DNA of 64,000 bases from Meghimatium bilineatum (lineage: Eukaryota; Mollusca; Gastropoda; Stylommatophora; Philomycidae), in NCBI GenBank assembly GCA_034231615.1, contig CM067311.1, positions 19,658,173 to 19,722,172 on the forward strand, read 5' to 3'. Below the pieces are notes generated by a model. The model was not told the DNA's origin. It ran no database searches and was given only the letters and a program-made list of their open reading frames with translations. Of this stretch, positions 44,018 through 54,539 are shown one piece after another. How positions within the stretch are numbered: position 1 is the first letter of the stretch; the number at the start of each line of letters is the position of its first letter. Made by a program: the position numbers and the translations under genes.

Positions 44018-45605
44018 CGTAAATATATGTGGAAACGAAACGAACAAAAACATGAGTAAATGAAGGAGCAAAAAGAATCATGACAAAGACCACACCAGCC
44101 CAGTACTAGACATAAGAGTGGTCAGAATTTAGTCCAAAAGGCTTGAATGTCTATTGTCAGGTGAATGATTGTTGATCGCATTCACACTTGCCATTAAGCG
44201 TAGAGGTGGTATCTTATGCTGTCGTTTTAAGGCCAGATGTGTCGCCGAGGTTGCATTTAGTCCATGTTTGTTCAAGGTTATCTTAATGTTTTCTATCCAC
44301 CGTTTTCTTGGTCTACCTTTGCCTTTACACCCAGATATTCTTGTATTATATGCTCTTATTGGTATTTGGTTTGGCTTCATTCTCATAAGGTGACCGAACC
44401 ATTTTACTTGAGTGTACCCAATTAAAAAATGAGATGATTTTCTAGAGTGTAAGTAGATCTATCATTGGTGGTGCAGGATCTGATGGCTGTGATCTGAATA
44501 TCAAGAGCACCATGATGACCATCGTCGTTGAAATGTGTGGCCACAGGAGTGGTTGTTCTGTGCTTGATGGCATAAAAATGGTTACAAAAGCGAGCGCTCA
44601 ATCTTAAGCCGGTTTCCCCAATGTACTGTTTACCACATCGTTTACATATGATCACATAAATGACATTATGGGATTTACATGTAAAGGCCTCATCGATGGA
44701 GAAAGTGGCCTTGGGGAAATGAAGCACATCTGAACCACATAAGTACATGTATAACAACGGCTACGTGAGTAACGAACAGTGCCAAAATGTTCGGAAACAG
44801 AAGACTTAAGGTGGCTATGGACCAAGATGTCCTTCAGATTTTTGTCGCGCCTATAGACCACCACAGATAAGTCCTGGAAAGCGGCACGGGTGTCAGGATC
44901 TGACTGGAGAAGGGAATAATGTTTAAGCATGATGCGTTGGATAGAAGAGTTATGGGGATGAATTGGTAAGAACAAGTTTAACCCTATCAGAGGAGGAGGA
45001 AGAACCCTGAGAGTTAGTCAAGATATAGAGGCGAGACAACTGCCGCACACAGAGCCAAGAAGATGAAAGAATGCTGTCAGGGAACGAGCGTCTACAGAAA
45101 AACTCAATCATCATAGAGGACTTGTAGAGAAAATCATCGTAATCACTACATAAGCAATGCTTGCAAAGAAGCTGAGAGTAAGGCAGAGAGTTGCGACACG
45201 CGGGAAGATGAGAAGTGTAGAGCAGAAAGTCATGTGCATCATTAGGTTTATAGTAAACGGATGTACTACGGTAAAGGGGATGAATGGTGACAATGATGTC
45301 AAGGAGTTGACAGAGGTAGTAGAGAAGTTAGATGTAAATTGAATAAGCAGGGTTGAAACTGATGATGAAGTTGATGAAGCGAGACAATTCCACTTCGGAA
45401 ATGTCGGTGATACTTATTCCATCATCAACGTATCTGTGGAAAAGAGATGGGAACGGGCCATCATAGGTAGACCAAACTAGATGTTCAAGATGTCCCATGG
45501 ACAGACACGCATAGCTAGGTCCCATTATGGTTCCTATGGCAACGCCACTGATCTGATAGAAAAAGTGCTTATCAAATTCAAAATAGTTGAGGGTAATCAC
45601 CAGTT
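44018..45605 (-). mobile_element. Penelope-like element, RT C-part to GIY-YIG, copy 1
   Basis: The minus strand reads FFYQISGVAIGTIMGPSYAC and FHRYVDDGISITDISEVELS (catalytic YVDD) near 45585-45370, then a linker (FCRRSFPDSILSSSWLCVRQ). The GIY-YIG endonuclease follows at 44757-44422: SHNVIYVIICKRCGKQYIGE, then GLRLSARFCNH. RT plus a C-terminal GIY-YIG domain defines canonical Penelope-like elements. A LINE tail at 44147-44406 interrupts its 3' region. There are frameshifts between domains. The adjoining upstream sequence at 45605 is element X and not RT. Confidence 0.85.
44147..44406 (-). mobile_element. LINE 3'-tail insertion (260 bp) in the Penelope-like copy
   Basis: The minus strand reads MRMKPNQIPIRAYNTRISGC then GRPRKRWIENIKITLNKHGL and ATHLALKRQHKIPPLRLMA. 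Short flanking duplication CTTGA (44142-44146 and 44407-44411). The plus-strand Penelope-like copy is uninterrupted at the same point (48463-48480), confirming the insert. Confidence 0.78.
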
Positions 45606-46450
45606 CAGCGGGGTGCAAAGGGAATGCATTGCTCTTGGCAGACCCAGGGTTAGCAGATAACCAAGATCCCAAATGTACCTCCTCGCGATGCACCCTGGTA
45701 ACAGAAAACAGCAGCTCGAGCTGATTCTGGCCAAATCAAACCATTTGGGGATCGTTTCCGAGAATGTGGAGGAAGCAGATGGAAAGAGATTTGACTGCAA
45801 AAATACAGGCAATATCTCAGACACCTCTGTGCCAACACATGCAGCAACACTGTCGACACACAGTGAAGCTAGTAAGTCTGGTTGAAGCATTGGAGGGCGG
45901 CCAATGTACTCGGTACAAAGCAGGCAGATATCACAATAAAAATAAAAGCACAACGAGTACACTGAGAAAGATGCACAGCGCTAGAGGGCAGCGTCATGTG
46001 CAAAAAGAACGGAAAATGGTTCGATGAAATTGGAACTAAAGCATTGTTTGCTCGAGACAAGCTTCTAGTTATTGGTGATCCCAGCCTGGGCCCAACTCTA
46101 CTGTCGAGTCTTTCCTAAACCGGAAATGTGCTCACGGAGAGAAAAGGTTCAGTACCCGATGGGCACAGGCATAGCAGTCCGAGGTGACAAGCACTGTTCA
46201 GCTCTAGAACAAAACACAAGTCCCTAACGTTCCTATATATGTGTACAGACAGATTCAAACCTGGAGAGGGGCTCACGAAGTTGGTGATCAATGCTTCATC
46301 TAAGAAGACAAAAAAGCCTGAGCCCAACTCTTCTGTCAAGTTCTCCCTAAACCGGAACGAGGCTTGAGGACGAGAAAAGGTTTAGTACCCGATGAGCACG
46401 GGCACAATACGTCTAATTACACGATACAAGTTCACTGGCTGCGGAATGCC
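45605..46450 (-). repeat. Composite repeat 'element X', copy 2
   Basis: Inverse counterpart of 36890-37740. It includes the frame LGIVSENVEEADGKRFDCKN (plus strand near 45750), matching the minus-strand frame of copy 1. Two sub-repeats of 'gcccaactct-ctgtc-agt' / 'cctaaaccgga' / 'ggttcagtacccgatg-gcac' follow at about 46085-46170 and 46320-46410. It adjoins Penelope-like RT at 45605. What it encodes, if anything, is unknown. Confidence 0.6.
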
Positions 46451-46837
46451 TCGTGCAGGACAGACGTGAAAGACAAACCGTCTCGGCATAGAGTCAGTAC
46501 ACATTCACTGTCTGGCGACAGATAGGAAGGCTGTCACAGGCTAGGGTAGCCCACCCGAATTGTCAAGGGATGCCGAAATCGGATGTGCTAGACCTATAAG
46601 GCGCATAACGGTGGCACAACGTAATAACGCTCCCGGCGGAAATCACACGGATATACGTGCTGGTTACAATGGAGCGAACACAAAACAAACCAGTTCAGCA
46701 AGGCGGATAAGAGTAGAAGTGGATACAGAGGTATGGGGACTTGTCCAGAAAGAACTGCAGAGCCCTGAGATTATCTGCATGGGATATAGAAGTGTACAAA
46801 GAAAAGACATCAAGCAAAAACAGACGACAGGTATGGT
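46451..46837. other. Relatively GC-rich unidentified segment
   Basis: A 95-residue plus-strand frame (46560-46847) with a basic composition is open, but I recognise no domain and no splice context. Base composition is higher in G+C than the neighbours. It could be part of element X or of the Penelope 5' region. Confidence 0.35.
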
Positions 46838-47340
46838 CAGAAGATAACTGGACGGAAGAAAGAAATGGTCAGGGCATGCCTGGTGTCTTTTAAGAATGAA
46901 GACACTTGTTCGATTAAGGGCTGAAAAATTATGTCAAGGAAGTCGAAGATGCGCTCAGTGGGACAAGAGCAAACAGAGATAATAGGTCTACTTGGATTCG
47001 ATGCCTTATGGATTTTAGGCAGCATATAGAAAACTGGTCTGCCTAATCAGCTTTGATCGATGCAAAAAGCCTTGGCAGTGGTAGGAAGGTGGTTGTTAAG
47101 GATAAGGGTTTTCACTGTGCTGTTAACCACCTTCTGGTGAGGTACAGTCGAGTCAGATGTGCGTGCAGTGTAGAAAGAACGGTTGGAGAGTTGTTAGTGG
47201 CCCTCCTTGAGGTAAAGGTCCTTACGCCACACCACAGCGGCACCACCCGTATCTGCTGGTTTGATGACAATATCATCACCGCGATGAAGATGTGCCAAGC
47301 GCAAGATTCCTCAGGGGTGATGTTTGAGCGATGAATGCTG
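46838..47340 (-). mobile_element. Penelope-like element, RT N-part
   Basis: The minus strand reads DDIVIKPADTGGAAVVWRKD near 47265, then LSNRSFYTARTSDSTVPH, FYMLPKIHKASNPSRPIISV, CPTERIFDFLDIIFQPLIEQ. This is the N-terminal RT region of Penelope-like elements. About 60 residues that should join it to the 44018-45605 part are missing, and element X plus the GC-rich segment lie between. Same strand as copy 1. Confidence 0.8.
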
Positions 47341-47349
47341 TTTTTTTTT

Positions 47350-48650
47350 TTAATTCAACGCTTTTGAATTTGATGGGCACTTTTTCGATCAGATCAGTGG
47401 CGTTGCCATGGGAACCAAAATGGTACCTAGCTATGCGTGTCTATTCATGGGACATTGTAAATATCTAGTTTGGTCTACCTATGATGGCCCATTCCCATCT
47501 CTTTTGCACAGATACATTGATGATAGGATAGATATCACCGATTTGTCTGAAGTGGAATTGTCTCGCTTTTCAACCCTGCTATTCAATTTACATCTAACAT
47601 CTCCACTACCTCTGTCAACTTCCTTGACATCATTGTCACCATTCATCCCCCTTACCGTAGCACATCCATTTACTATAAACCTACTGATGCACATGGGTTT
47701 CTGCTCTACATTTCTCATCCTCCCACTTGTCGCAACTCTCTGCCGTACTCTCATCTTCTTTGCCTGCATCGCTTATGTAGCGATTACGACGATTTGCTCG
47801 ACAAGTCCTCTAAGATGGTTGAGTTTTTCTGCAGACGCTCATTCCCAAACAGCATTCTTTCATCTTCTTGGCTCTGTATGCGCCAGTTGTCTCGCCTCTA
47901 TATCTTGACTAACTCTCATGGTTCTTCTTCCTCCTCTGATAGGATTAAACTTGTTCTTACCCTCTCATCCCCATAATTCTTCTATCTGACGCATCATGCA
48001 TAAACATTATTCCAGTCTGATCCTGACACTCATGCCGCTTTCCAGGACTTATCTCTAGTGGTCTATAGGCGTGACAAAAATCTGAAGGACATCTTGGTCC
48101 ATAGCCACCTTAAGTCTTTTGTTCCAGACCATTTTGGCACTGTTCGTTGCTCATGTGGTCGTTGCTATACATGTCCTTATGTGGTTCAGATGAACTCCAT
48201 TTAATTGTGAATATATATGAATCTTGTAATGTTATTTACGTGATCAAATGTAAACGCTGTGGCGAACAGTACATCAGGGAAACCGGCTTAAGATTGAGCG
48301 ATCACTTTTGTAACCATCTTCATGCCATCAAGCACAGAACACGCACTTCAACGGCGATGGTCATCATGGTGCTCTTGATATTCAGGTCATGGCCATCAGA
48401 TCCTGCACCACCAATGATAGATCTAATTACGCTCTAGAAAATCGTCTTTTTTAAAAATTGGGTACACTCAAGCCTTTTGGTCTAAATTCTGATCACTCTT
48501 ATGTCTGATACTGGGTTGGTGTGGTCTTTGTCTTTATTTTTATTCCGTCATTTACTCATGTTTTTGTTCGTTGCGTTTCCACATATATTTACGTTTTTTA
48601 TGTACTTCCTGTCCTTCTGGCATCTCATTTCCATATTTCCGTTGGATACG
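47350..48650 (+). mobile_element. Penelope-like element, RT C-part to GIY-YIG, copy 2
   Basis: The plus strand begins FNAFEFDGHFFDQISGVAMG and continues MVPSYACLFMGHCKYLVWST, LHRYIDDRIDITDLSEVELS (catalytic YIDD), the linker (VEFFCRRSFPNSILSSSWLC), a CSCGRCYTCPYV zinc-binding-like box, and GIY-YIG: CNVIYVIKCKRCGEQYIRET. In the last motif the usual GET is RET. Stops after the NSI segment and frame changes make it dead. It starts 10 bp from the N-part of the minus-strand copy, giving a head-to-head arrangement. Confidence 0.84.
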
Positions 48651-48654
48651 TTAG

Positions 48655-49110
48655 TCTATTGTCTTTCCCCAGGTGGTTTGTGATCCACTCTTGCCATTAA
48701 GCGTAGGGGTGATTGGAGCTTGAACTTGCGTTCTAAAGCCAAATGTGTGGCTTCAGCTGTGCTATGACCGTGTCTGTTCAGGATGTACCTGACATTTTGT
48801 ATCCATCTTTTCCATGTTCTTCCTCTGGCTTTGCACCCTGATCTCATTTGGTTGTATGCTTGTACGGGCAGCTTTTGATGATGCATTCTCATAATGTGGC
48901 CAAACCACTTGATCTGTTCTCTCTCTATGTAATCTGTAGAAGATATTATACCTATTCTTTCCCTGATATATTCATTTCGTAATCTATCGTTTGGTGACCC
49001 CCGCAGCTTTCCTCAAGCAATTCATCTCACATGTCACTATCTTTCTGTAATGCTCTTCAGCATGGTGTTCTCTGCCAAGTTAAATGATGCCTTCCGGAAT
49101 AACAGTGCAG
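48655..49110 (-). mobile_element. LINE 3'-tail fragment
   Basis: The minus strand reads MRMHHQKLPVQAYNQMRSGC, RTWKRWIQNVRYILNRHGHS, ATHLALERKFKLQSPLRLMA and upstream MNCLRKAAGVTKR-like sequence near 49010. Same tail family as 44147-44406; lies just after the 3' end of Penelope-like copy 2. Confidence 0.75.
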
Positions 49111-49164
49111 GAATTTGTTTTGCTATCGAGCTGACAGAGGACTATTCAATCTTAGTAGATTGAA

Positions 49165-49870
49165 GGCCAAGACCTAATAAGATGGACATTGTTCGCGACC
49201 TCTTTCTCGCAGATGATTGTGCACTAAATTCTACCAGTCTGAAAGACATGCAGGACAGCATGGACCTCTTTTCTTTGGCCTGTGATGCGTTCGGTCTCAT
49301 CATCAGCACCGCGAAGACTTTAGTAATGTATCAACCAGAGCTAGGTGTCCCCTACACAGAACCAGTGATCACAGTAAAGGGACAAAAACTTAATACTGCC
49401 AATAAGTTTGAATATCTTGGTAGTACACTATCACAAACTGTGACAATTGATGAGGATGTTGCCCTGCGTACTGCTCGTGCCAGTGCAGCATTCGGGAGCC
49501 TTCGTTCCAATGTCTTGATCAGATGTGGTCTCATTCTTACAATTAAGTTGGACGTGTACAGCGCAGTGGTTCTACCAACACTGCTTTATGCTGCGTCATC
49601 TTGGAAGTCTGTGCAAGACACTCTCGACATCTCAACTCTTTTCATCTTCGGGGCCTAAGAAACTTCATGGGAGTACGTTGACAGGATTGTGTACCAGATA
49701 CGGAAATCCTTCAGAAGTCCTGTATGCAAAGCATCCATGCAATGCTGACTAGGTCCCAACTCCGCTGGACTGGCTGCATCATCCGTATGCCAGACAAGCG
49801 CCTTCCAAAAATATTATTCTTTGGGAGCTGTGCGAAGGTAAATGTGCAAGTGGAGGGCAGAAAAAGCGGA
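49165..49870 (+). mobile_element. CFDP2-like LINE, RT C-terminal part
   Basis: Reads DLFLADDCALNSTSLKDMQD (RT catalytic box with L-ADD), then FSLACDAFGLIISTAKTLVM, NKFEYLGSTLSQTVTIDEDV, LDVYSAVVLPTLLYAASSWK, and after a frame change the MLTRSQLRWTGCIIRMPDKR box near 49745. One 158-residue frame is intact (49182-49658). The element ends in the (GATA)n run at 49877. Confidence 0.82.
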
Positions 49871-49872
49871 AG

Positions 49873-49876
<4 letters not shown>

Positions 49877-49918
<42 letters not shown>
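49877..49918. repeat. (GATA)n microsatellite
   Basis: About ten uninterrupted GATA units at the truncated end of the preceding LINE. Confidence 0.9.
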
Positions 49919-50055
49919 GATGAAAACATGTCAGAGCTAATCTTCTGGAGATGATGATTCCTTTTGCTGTGAGCCTTTTGCTGTGATTCCTTTTGCTCTT
50001 GATACATGATGATGATGAAATAATCCACTTAGCTCTGAACAGGTAGCTCTTGACA

Positions 50056-50428
50056 TTATCATCATCAAGGGCTGTCTCCACAATGAAGGTTGGCTTCAAC
50101 ATATCTTCAGCATGTCTCTTGTTTTGATTGTACACTCTACTAAACTGAAACCTGTCCATCTTGTGATGTTACTCTCCCACTTGTATCTGTCTACCTCTTG
50201 CTCGCTTCCCTTTGATTTTACCCTCAAGTAAGGTCTTCAATAAGGCCTTTATTGTGTCCAAAATATTTTAATTGCCTGATCTTTATTTCTCTTAATAATT
50301 ATTTCTTCATATTAAGTGTTTTTAGAACCTCTTTATTTGTTTTCTTTCCATGATATTATCATAGTTTTTGTTTTTTGGATATTTATATTCAGTCCATATT
50401 CATTACTTGATTTATTGACTTGATCTAT
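50056..50428 (-). mobile_element. RTE-like LINE fragment, internally deleted (373 bp)
   Basis: Flanked by a perfect 12-bp duplication TAGCTCTTGACA (50044-50055 and 50429-50440). The sequence matches the 3' end of the 31536-33522 LINE ('actctcccacttgtatct', 'ctcaagtaaggtcttcaata'), with an internal deletion near 50350 joining the tail directly to the region encoding TKTMIISK. No intact frame. Confidence 0.82.
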
Positions 50429-50440
50429 TAGCTCTTGACA

Positions 50441-50789
50441 CATGATGATGAAAAAATCTCTAGCTCTGGCAGCCCATAGCCTTTCTGACAAATGCAGGTT
50501 CATCCCAATTGAGCAACAGTTACACCTGGACTCACATAAGATTGTCTCAAAGTCATGGTTATTTATGAGGAGTTTACTGATGCATGTTTAGTCCCCAATG
50601 GGAGCATTCCGGTGCACAAGTAACCCATAATTACCATATACTGACAGGAGCTCAGCATACACTTCTAAGCCAACTATTTCATCATTCTTCTGTTAGATTT
50701 ATTAACTCATTTGCAGTAATGCCACATCTAGCTATCCCCATCACCTAAGAGCATTGCCTCAAAAGGATATAGGTGCAATGTCCACTGAC
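50441..50789. other. No recognisable gene
   Basis: Contains further 'catgatgatga' remnants at its left edge; otherwise unremarkable. Confidence 0.35.
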
Positions 50790-50960
50790 CTACATCTCTT
50801 CATCACCCATGGGGATTATTTAATAGAAGATATAAGTAGGAAATTTAGACAAGTCGTGGTGATTATTATTCCACATGTGATAGGTTGTCAGCCTATTTTT
50901 CAACTTTCTTTAGTCACCTTCTACTACATACCTTAAATGAATACATTTTCCCTATGTTTT
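50790..50960. repeat. Dispersed repeat shared with 1002-1250
   Basis: 'cccatggggattatt...aggaaatttagacaag...ttccac' aligns with 1012-1110 in the same orientation. Confidence 0.55.
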
Positions 50961-51001
50961 TCACCCTGAACTAGAAGTCCAGGCTTCGGTTTCCACATAG
51001 G

Positions 51002-51129
51002 TGATCTTCTGGTAAAATTGTTCTGTGTCAGGGCTGTGATCTATTAATTAGACTGATGAAAACATGTCAGAGCTAATCTTCTGGTAAAATTGTTCTGTGA
51101 TCTATTAGTTAGACTGATGAAAACATGTC
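51002..51129. repeat. ~65-75-bp tandem duplication
   Basis: 'gatcttctggtaaaattgttctgtg...tagactgatgaaaacatgtca' is present twice. A third partial match is at 49918-49950. Confidence 0.7.
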
Positions 51130-51339
51130 ATCAAGGACATCAGTGGGTCATATGACTATGTGATGTCTGGGTCTGAAAGTGGAGCAAGTAATAGCAATAC
51201 TGTTACCTCCTGGGTATGCCATTAGAGGCGCTTTGGAGAATCTCGGGTCGGGGTTGGCTGTCCCATCCCATAGTGGGTCAAAGTGAACCATAACCCATGC
51301 TGAAGTCAGATGTGTCATGCTGAAAAGAGTAAATATCAC

Positions 51340-51575
51340 AACTAATCTGTAAACCATGGCACGCCATGTTCTTTTCTCTTGACTACATCCTGCTAATCTG
51401 TGAAACATAACACACAGATGTTCTGTTCTCTGGGCTACATCCTCCTAATCTTTAAATGATGACACACTGCGTTCTGCTCCCTGGGCTACATTCTGATAAT
51501 ATGTTAACCATGACACACCAAGTTTTCTTCTCTGGGCTACAACCTGCTAATCTGTAAGTTATGAAACACCATGTT
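51340..51575. repeat. ~50-bp repeat array, left block
   Basis: Units of the type 'ttctctgggctacatcctgctaatctgtaa-ccatgacacacca-g' are repeated with divergence. The array continues at 53077 after the LINE insertion. Confidence 0.8.
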
Positions 51576-53065
51576 GTAATCAAATCACAGGTGCTGGCAG
51601 AGCGATATAGTAGGCCGATGACATCCTGGTGTATAGACAGGGAAGAAATCGAGAAGAGTGCATCATGAACTACAGGGGGAGCTAGACAGACTGACAAACT
51701 GGTGTAGAGATATGGGAGCAGTGGTAAATCATTCTAAGGCATTCGTGACTTGGTTTTCCTTAAACAATCACATGATAAAGACACACATGGAACATGTTTC
51801 GTTACATGGAACATGTGAGATACCTGGGTGTGTTGACCATGTTATCATAAGGGCAGGCAAAGGCTTAGCAGCAATGAAGGTTATGACTGCTGCACAATGT
51901 GAGCAGAGGTTATTTATTTTGTACTAGGGTTTGGTGATGACTGTGGTGGAATATGCACTGAAAATTCTGACTCTTGGCCAAACTTAGATCGAAAGACTGG
52001 ATAGAATCCAGAATGCAGCAATGCGCATCATTTTTGGGTACACAAGAGACACATCAACAAAGCTATGTGGTACCTACTCGGCTGTCTTATGGCAGAGCAC
52101 AGATTACAGTATTGCCGTGCACAGGCAAATACATGAAGATATAGAACACCTGTTGCATTCCGAAATACAGGAAGTTAAAGGCAGCAGACTTAAGAGAAGG
52201 AATTCTTGGATGGGAAGTGTTGAGGATGTCATACAAAGTCTGTGCAGATTGCAAGATGTGGCAGCATTTGTGGAATGGATAGCTCTACCCACAGATTTTG
52301 AAACTTGTTTGAGAGTAGTAATAACACTTAGCAGGGAATGCAGAGAATGGTGTGGAGCAAGACGTGCAGGCCTTGGTTAGTGAAAATGCCAAAGAGGGGG
52401 ATGTGATTATATACACTGATGGATCTGTGATTAGACCTTCGCAGTGATTTAACCTTCTTCAGGCTCAGTGCGCAGTTAAAATGATCAGGGAGGAGAATGG
52501 GGTCTTTGCTGTGACTACGAGCAGCATGACCTTGTAGATTATGGCGGTGACTAGGGCATTTGAGTGGGTAGGCACATAGAAGGTAACACAGGTCTGCATC
52601 TTGAGTGACTCTATGAGTATGATTAGGAAGGTATCAGTGGGTCTAGTTTGTGAACAATGAATTGAGGCTTTGAGAAAGGCTAGTTTGAAAGTAGCTACAC
52701 TTATTTTTGTGCAGGGACATGTGGGTTTTCGAGGCAATGAAAGAGCAGATTAACTGGCTTCATGCGCGATTGTGGCAAATAGCGATGGAGGCGGTGGATC
52801 GAACATACGTTTTGAACTTAAGAGATTTAGCATACAAGAGTGAGACTAGTGTGGATGATGATTCCTTTTCAATGTCCAGGATTAAAGATCAGGGTTTAAT
52901 GCAGTGTTACTAAAAGTGAACATTTTGGAGGGCACAGAAGAATGATGGTCAACCAGCAGAGGACCGGTACTGTCAGCAGAAGTGTAATGGCGGATACACT
53001 CATGGAGAGATCAGAGCAACTATAGATGTTTCCAGTTTGCAGTGTTGATGACCCGATGACTAACT
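51576..53065 (+). mobile_element. RNase H-bearing LINE (family J), copy 2
   Basis: Flanked by a perfect 11-bp duplication AACACCATGTT (51565-51575 and 53066-53076), so it inserted into the ~50-bp array. It encodes a broken RT end (ADDILVYRQGRNREECI, HVRYLGV) and RNase H (VIIYTDGSVIRPS near 52410, DSMSMIRK at 52606, VQGHVGFRGNERAD near 52715). The 3' end is 'ccgatgactaact'. Many stops. The protein text parallels 22130-23780, and it lacks the S164 insertion found there. Confidence 0.82.
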
Positions 53066-53076
53066 AACACCATGTT

Positions 53077-54040
53077 CTATTCTCTGGACTACATCCTGCT
53101 AATCTGTATACCATGACATATCGAGTTCTGTTCTCTGGGCTACATCCTGTTAATCTGAAAACCATGACACACCATGTTCTGTTCTCTGGGCTACATCCTT
53201 CTAATCTCTATACCAAGATACACCACCTTCTGTTATCTGGACTACATTCTGCTAATCTTTAAACGGTGACACACCATGTTCCGGTAATACATCCTGCTAA
53301 TCTGTAATCCATGACACACTAAGTTCTGTCCTTGGCTATATTCATACATCCAGCTAATCTGTAATCCATGACACACTAAGTTCTGTCCTTGGCTATATTC
53401 ATACATCCTGCTAATCTGTAATCCATGACACACTAAGTTCTGTCCTTGGCTATATTCATACATCCAGCTAATCTGTAATCCATGACACACTAAGTTCTGT
53501 CCTTGGCTATATTCATACATCCTGCTAATCTGTAATCCATGACACACTAAGTTCTGTCCTTGGCTATATTCATACATCCTGCTAATCTGTAATCCATGAC
53601 ACACTAAGTTCTGTCCTTGGCTATATTCATACATCCTGCTAATCTGTAATCCATGACACACTAAGTTCTGTCCTTGGCTATATTCATACATCCTGCTAAT
53701 CTGTAATCCATGACACACTAAGTTCTGTCCTTGGCTATATTCTGATAATCTGTAAATCATGATACACCACGTTCTGTTCTCTGGGATGCATCTTGCTAAT
53801 CTATAAACCATAATACACCACGTTCGTTTCTCTGGGCTATATCCTGCTAATATGTAAACTATGACACACCACATTCTTGTCTACATCCTGATAATCTGTA
53901 AATCATGACACACCATGTTCTGTTCTCTTGACTACATCCTGCTAATCTGTAAAACATAATACACAGACGTTCTGCTCTCTGGGCTACATTCTGCTAATGT
54001 TACACATGACACACCAATTTCTGTTTTTTCAGCTGCATCC
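53077..54040. repeat. ~50-bp repeat array, right block
   Basis: Same diverged units as 51340-51575, with the homogenised 57-bp sub-array embedded at 53289-53745. The unit core 'ttctctgg-ctacatcctgct' also occurs inside the S164 repeats. Confidence 0.8.
53289..53745 (-). repeat. Homogenised 57-bp sub-array (8 units)
   Basis: Eight near-identical 57-bp units. The minus strand is open through all as YEYSQGQNLVCHGLQISRM (19 residues), differing mainly by W/R from a 'cagc'/'ctgc' variant in alternating units. Flanking units are diverged, so this block was amplified recently. It is a repeat and not a gene, because the surrounding units carry the same sequence with stops. Confidence 0.85.
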
Positions 54041-54166
54041 TGTTACCTGCAGTAGTTTGAGAAAAAAATTCAGATGAACGATATAATATGTTGCCAACTA
54101 AATTGTAAGATTTATATACATAATTATCCAGAATTGTGTTCTCAAATAATAAATGTTACTGAACAG

Positions 54167-54325
54167 ATACTTCTACTGCGCAAGCATCGACATGAGCACA
54201 GATAAAGCCTTACCATTGTTACTGCTAGCAGATAAGTACAACGTACAATCTCTTCGAAATGCTTGTGTAGATTACATGATGAAACATATTGAGGAATTAC
54301 CAGATAAGAACAAGACTCTTACATG
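54167..54325 (+). CDS. BTBD17-like gene, third exon
   Basis: 159 bp between acceptor gaacag and donor gtaagt, phase 2 at both ends. Joined to the previous exon it reads FLR-YFYCASIDMSTDKALP, then LLLLADKYNVQSLRNACVDY and IEELPDKNKTLTW. This is the BTB C-terminal helix pair (YFY-gsid-s---lpLLLLAdKYnv-sL-naC-dy) leading into the BACK region. In BTBD17 the same order is followed by a W-Y-H-Y junction, which the next exon supplies. Exon skipping would keep the frame. Confidence 0.85.
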
Positions 54326-54539
54326 GTAAGTGCAAAGCAATGGCAATCTACTGAATGTAAATATTGTCTAGAAAAACATTGCAGCTAAAAATGCTGACAT
54401 GCTAGATTAGCCAACAAAGATACAGACTCAGATTCCAACATTGACCTCACACTGTGTCAGGTAATGGAGCGACAGATGCGAGGTGGACAACTCTTAAATA
54501 CTATGGGAGCTACCATTTGCTATGTGCTATAAGTTTCTT

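Larger units (their letters stand above)
41558..54166 (+). other. Intron 2 of the BTB gene, 12.6 kb, transposon-filled
   Basis: Donor gtaatg at 41558, acceptor 'ttactgaacag' ending at 54166. It holds an I-type LINE, two Penelope-like copies, element X copy 2, LINE tails, the ~50-bp array and a family J LINE. No competing exon of recognisable host type was found inside. Confidence 0.7.

Noticed and set aside
53242-53874. 210-residue minus-strand frame with 19-residue repeats as a gene
   Set aside because: It is the 57-bp sub-array of a larger non-coding array; neighbouring diverged units contain stops.
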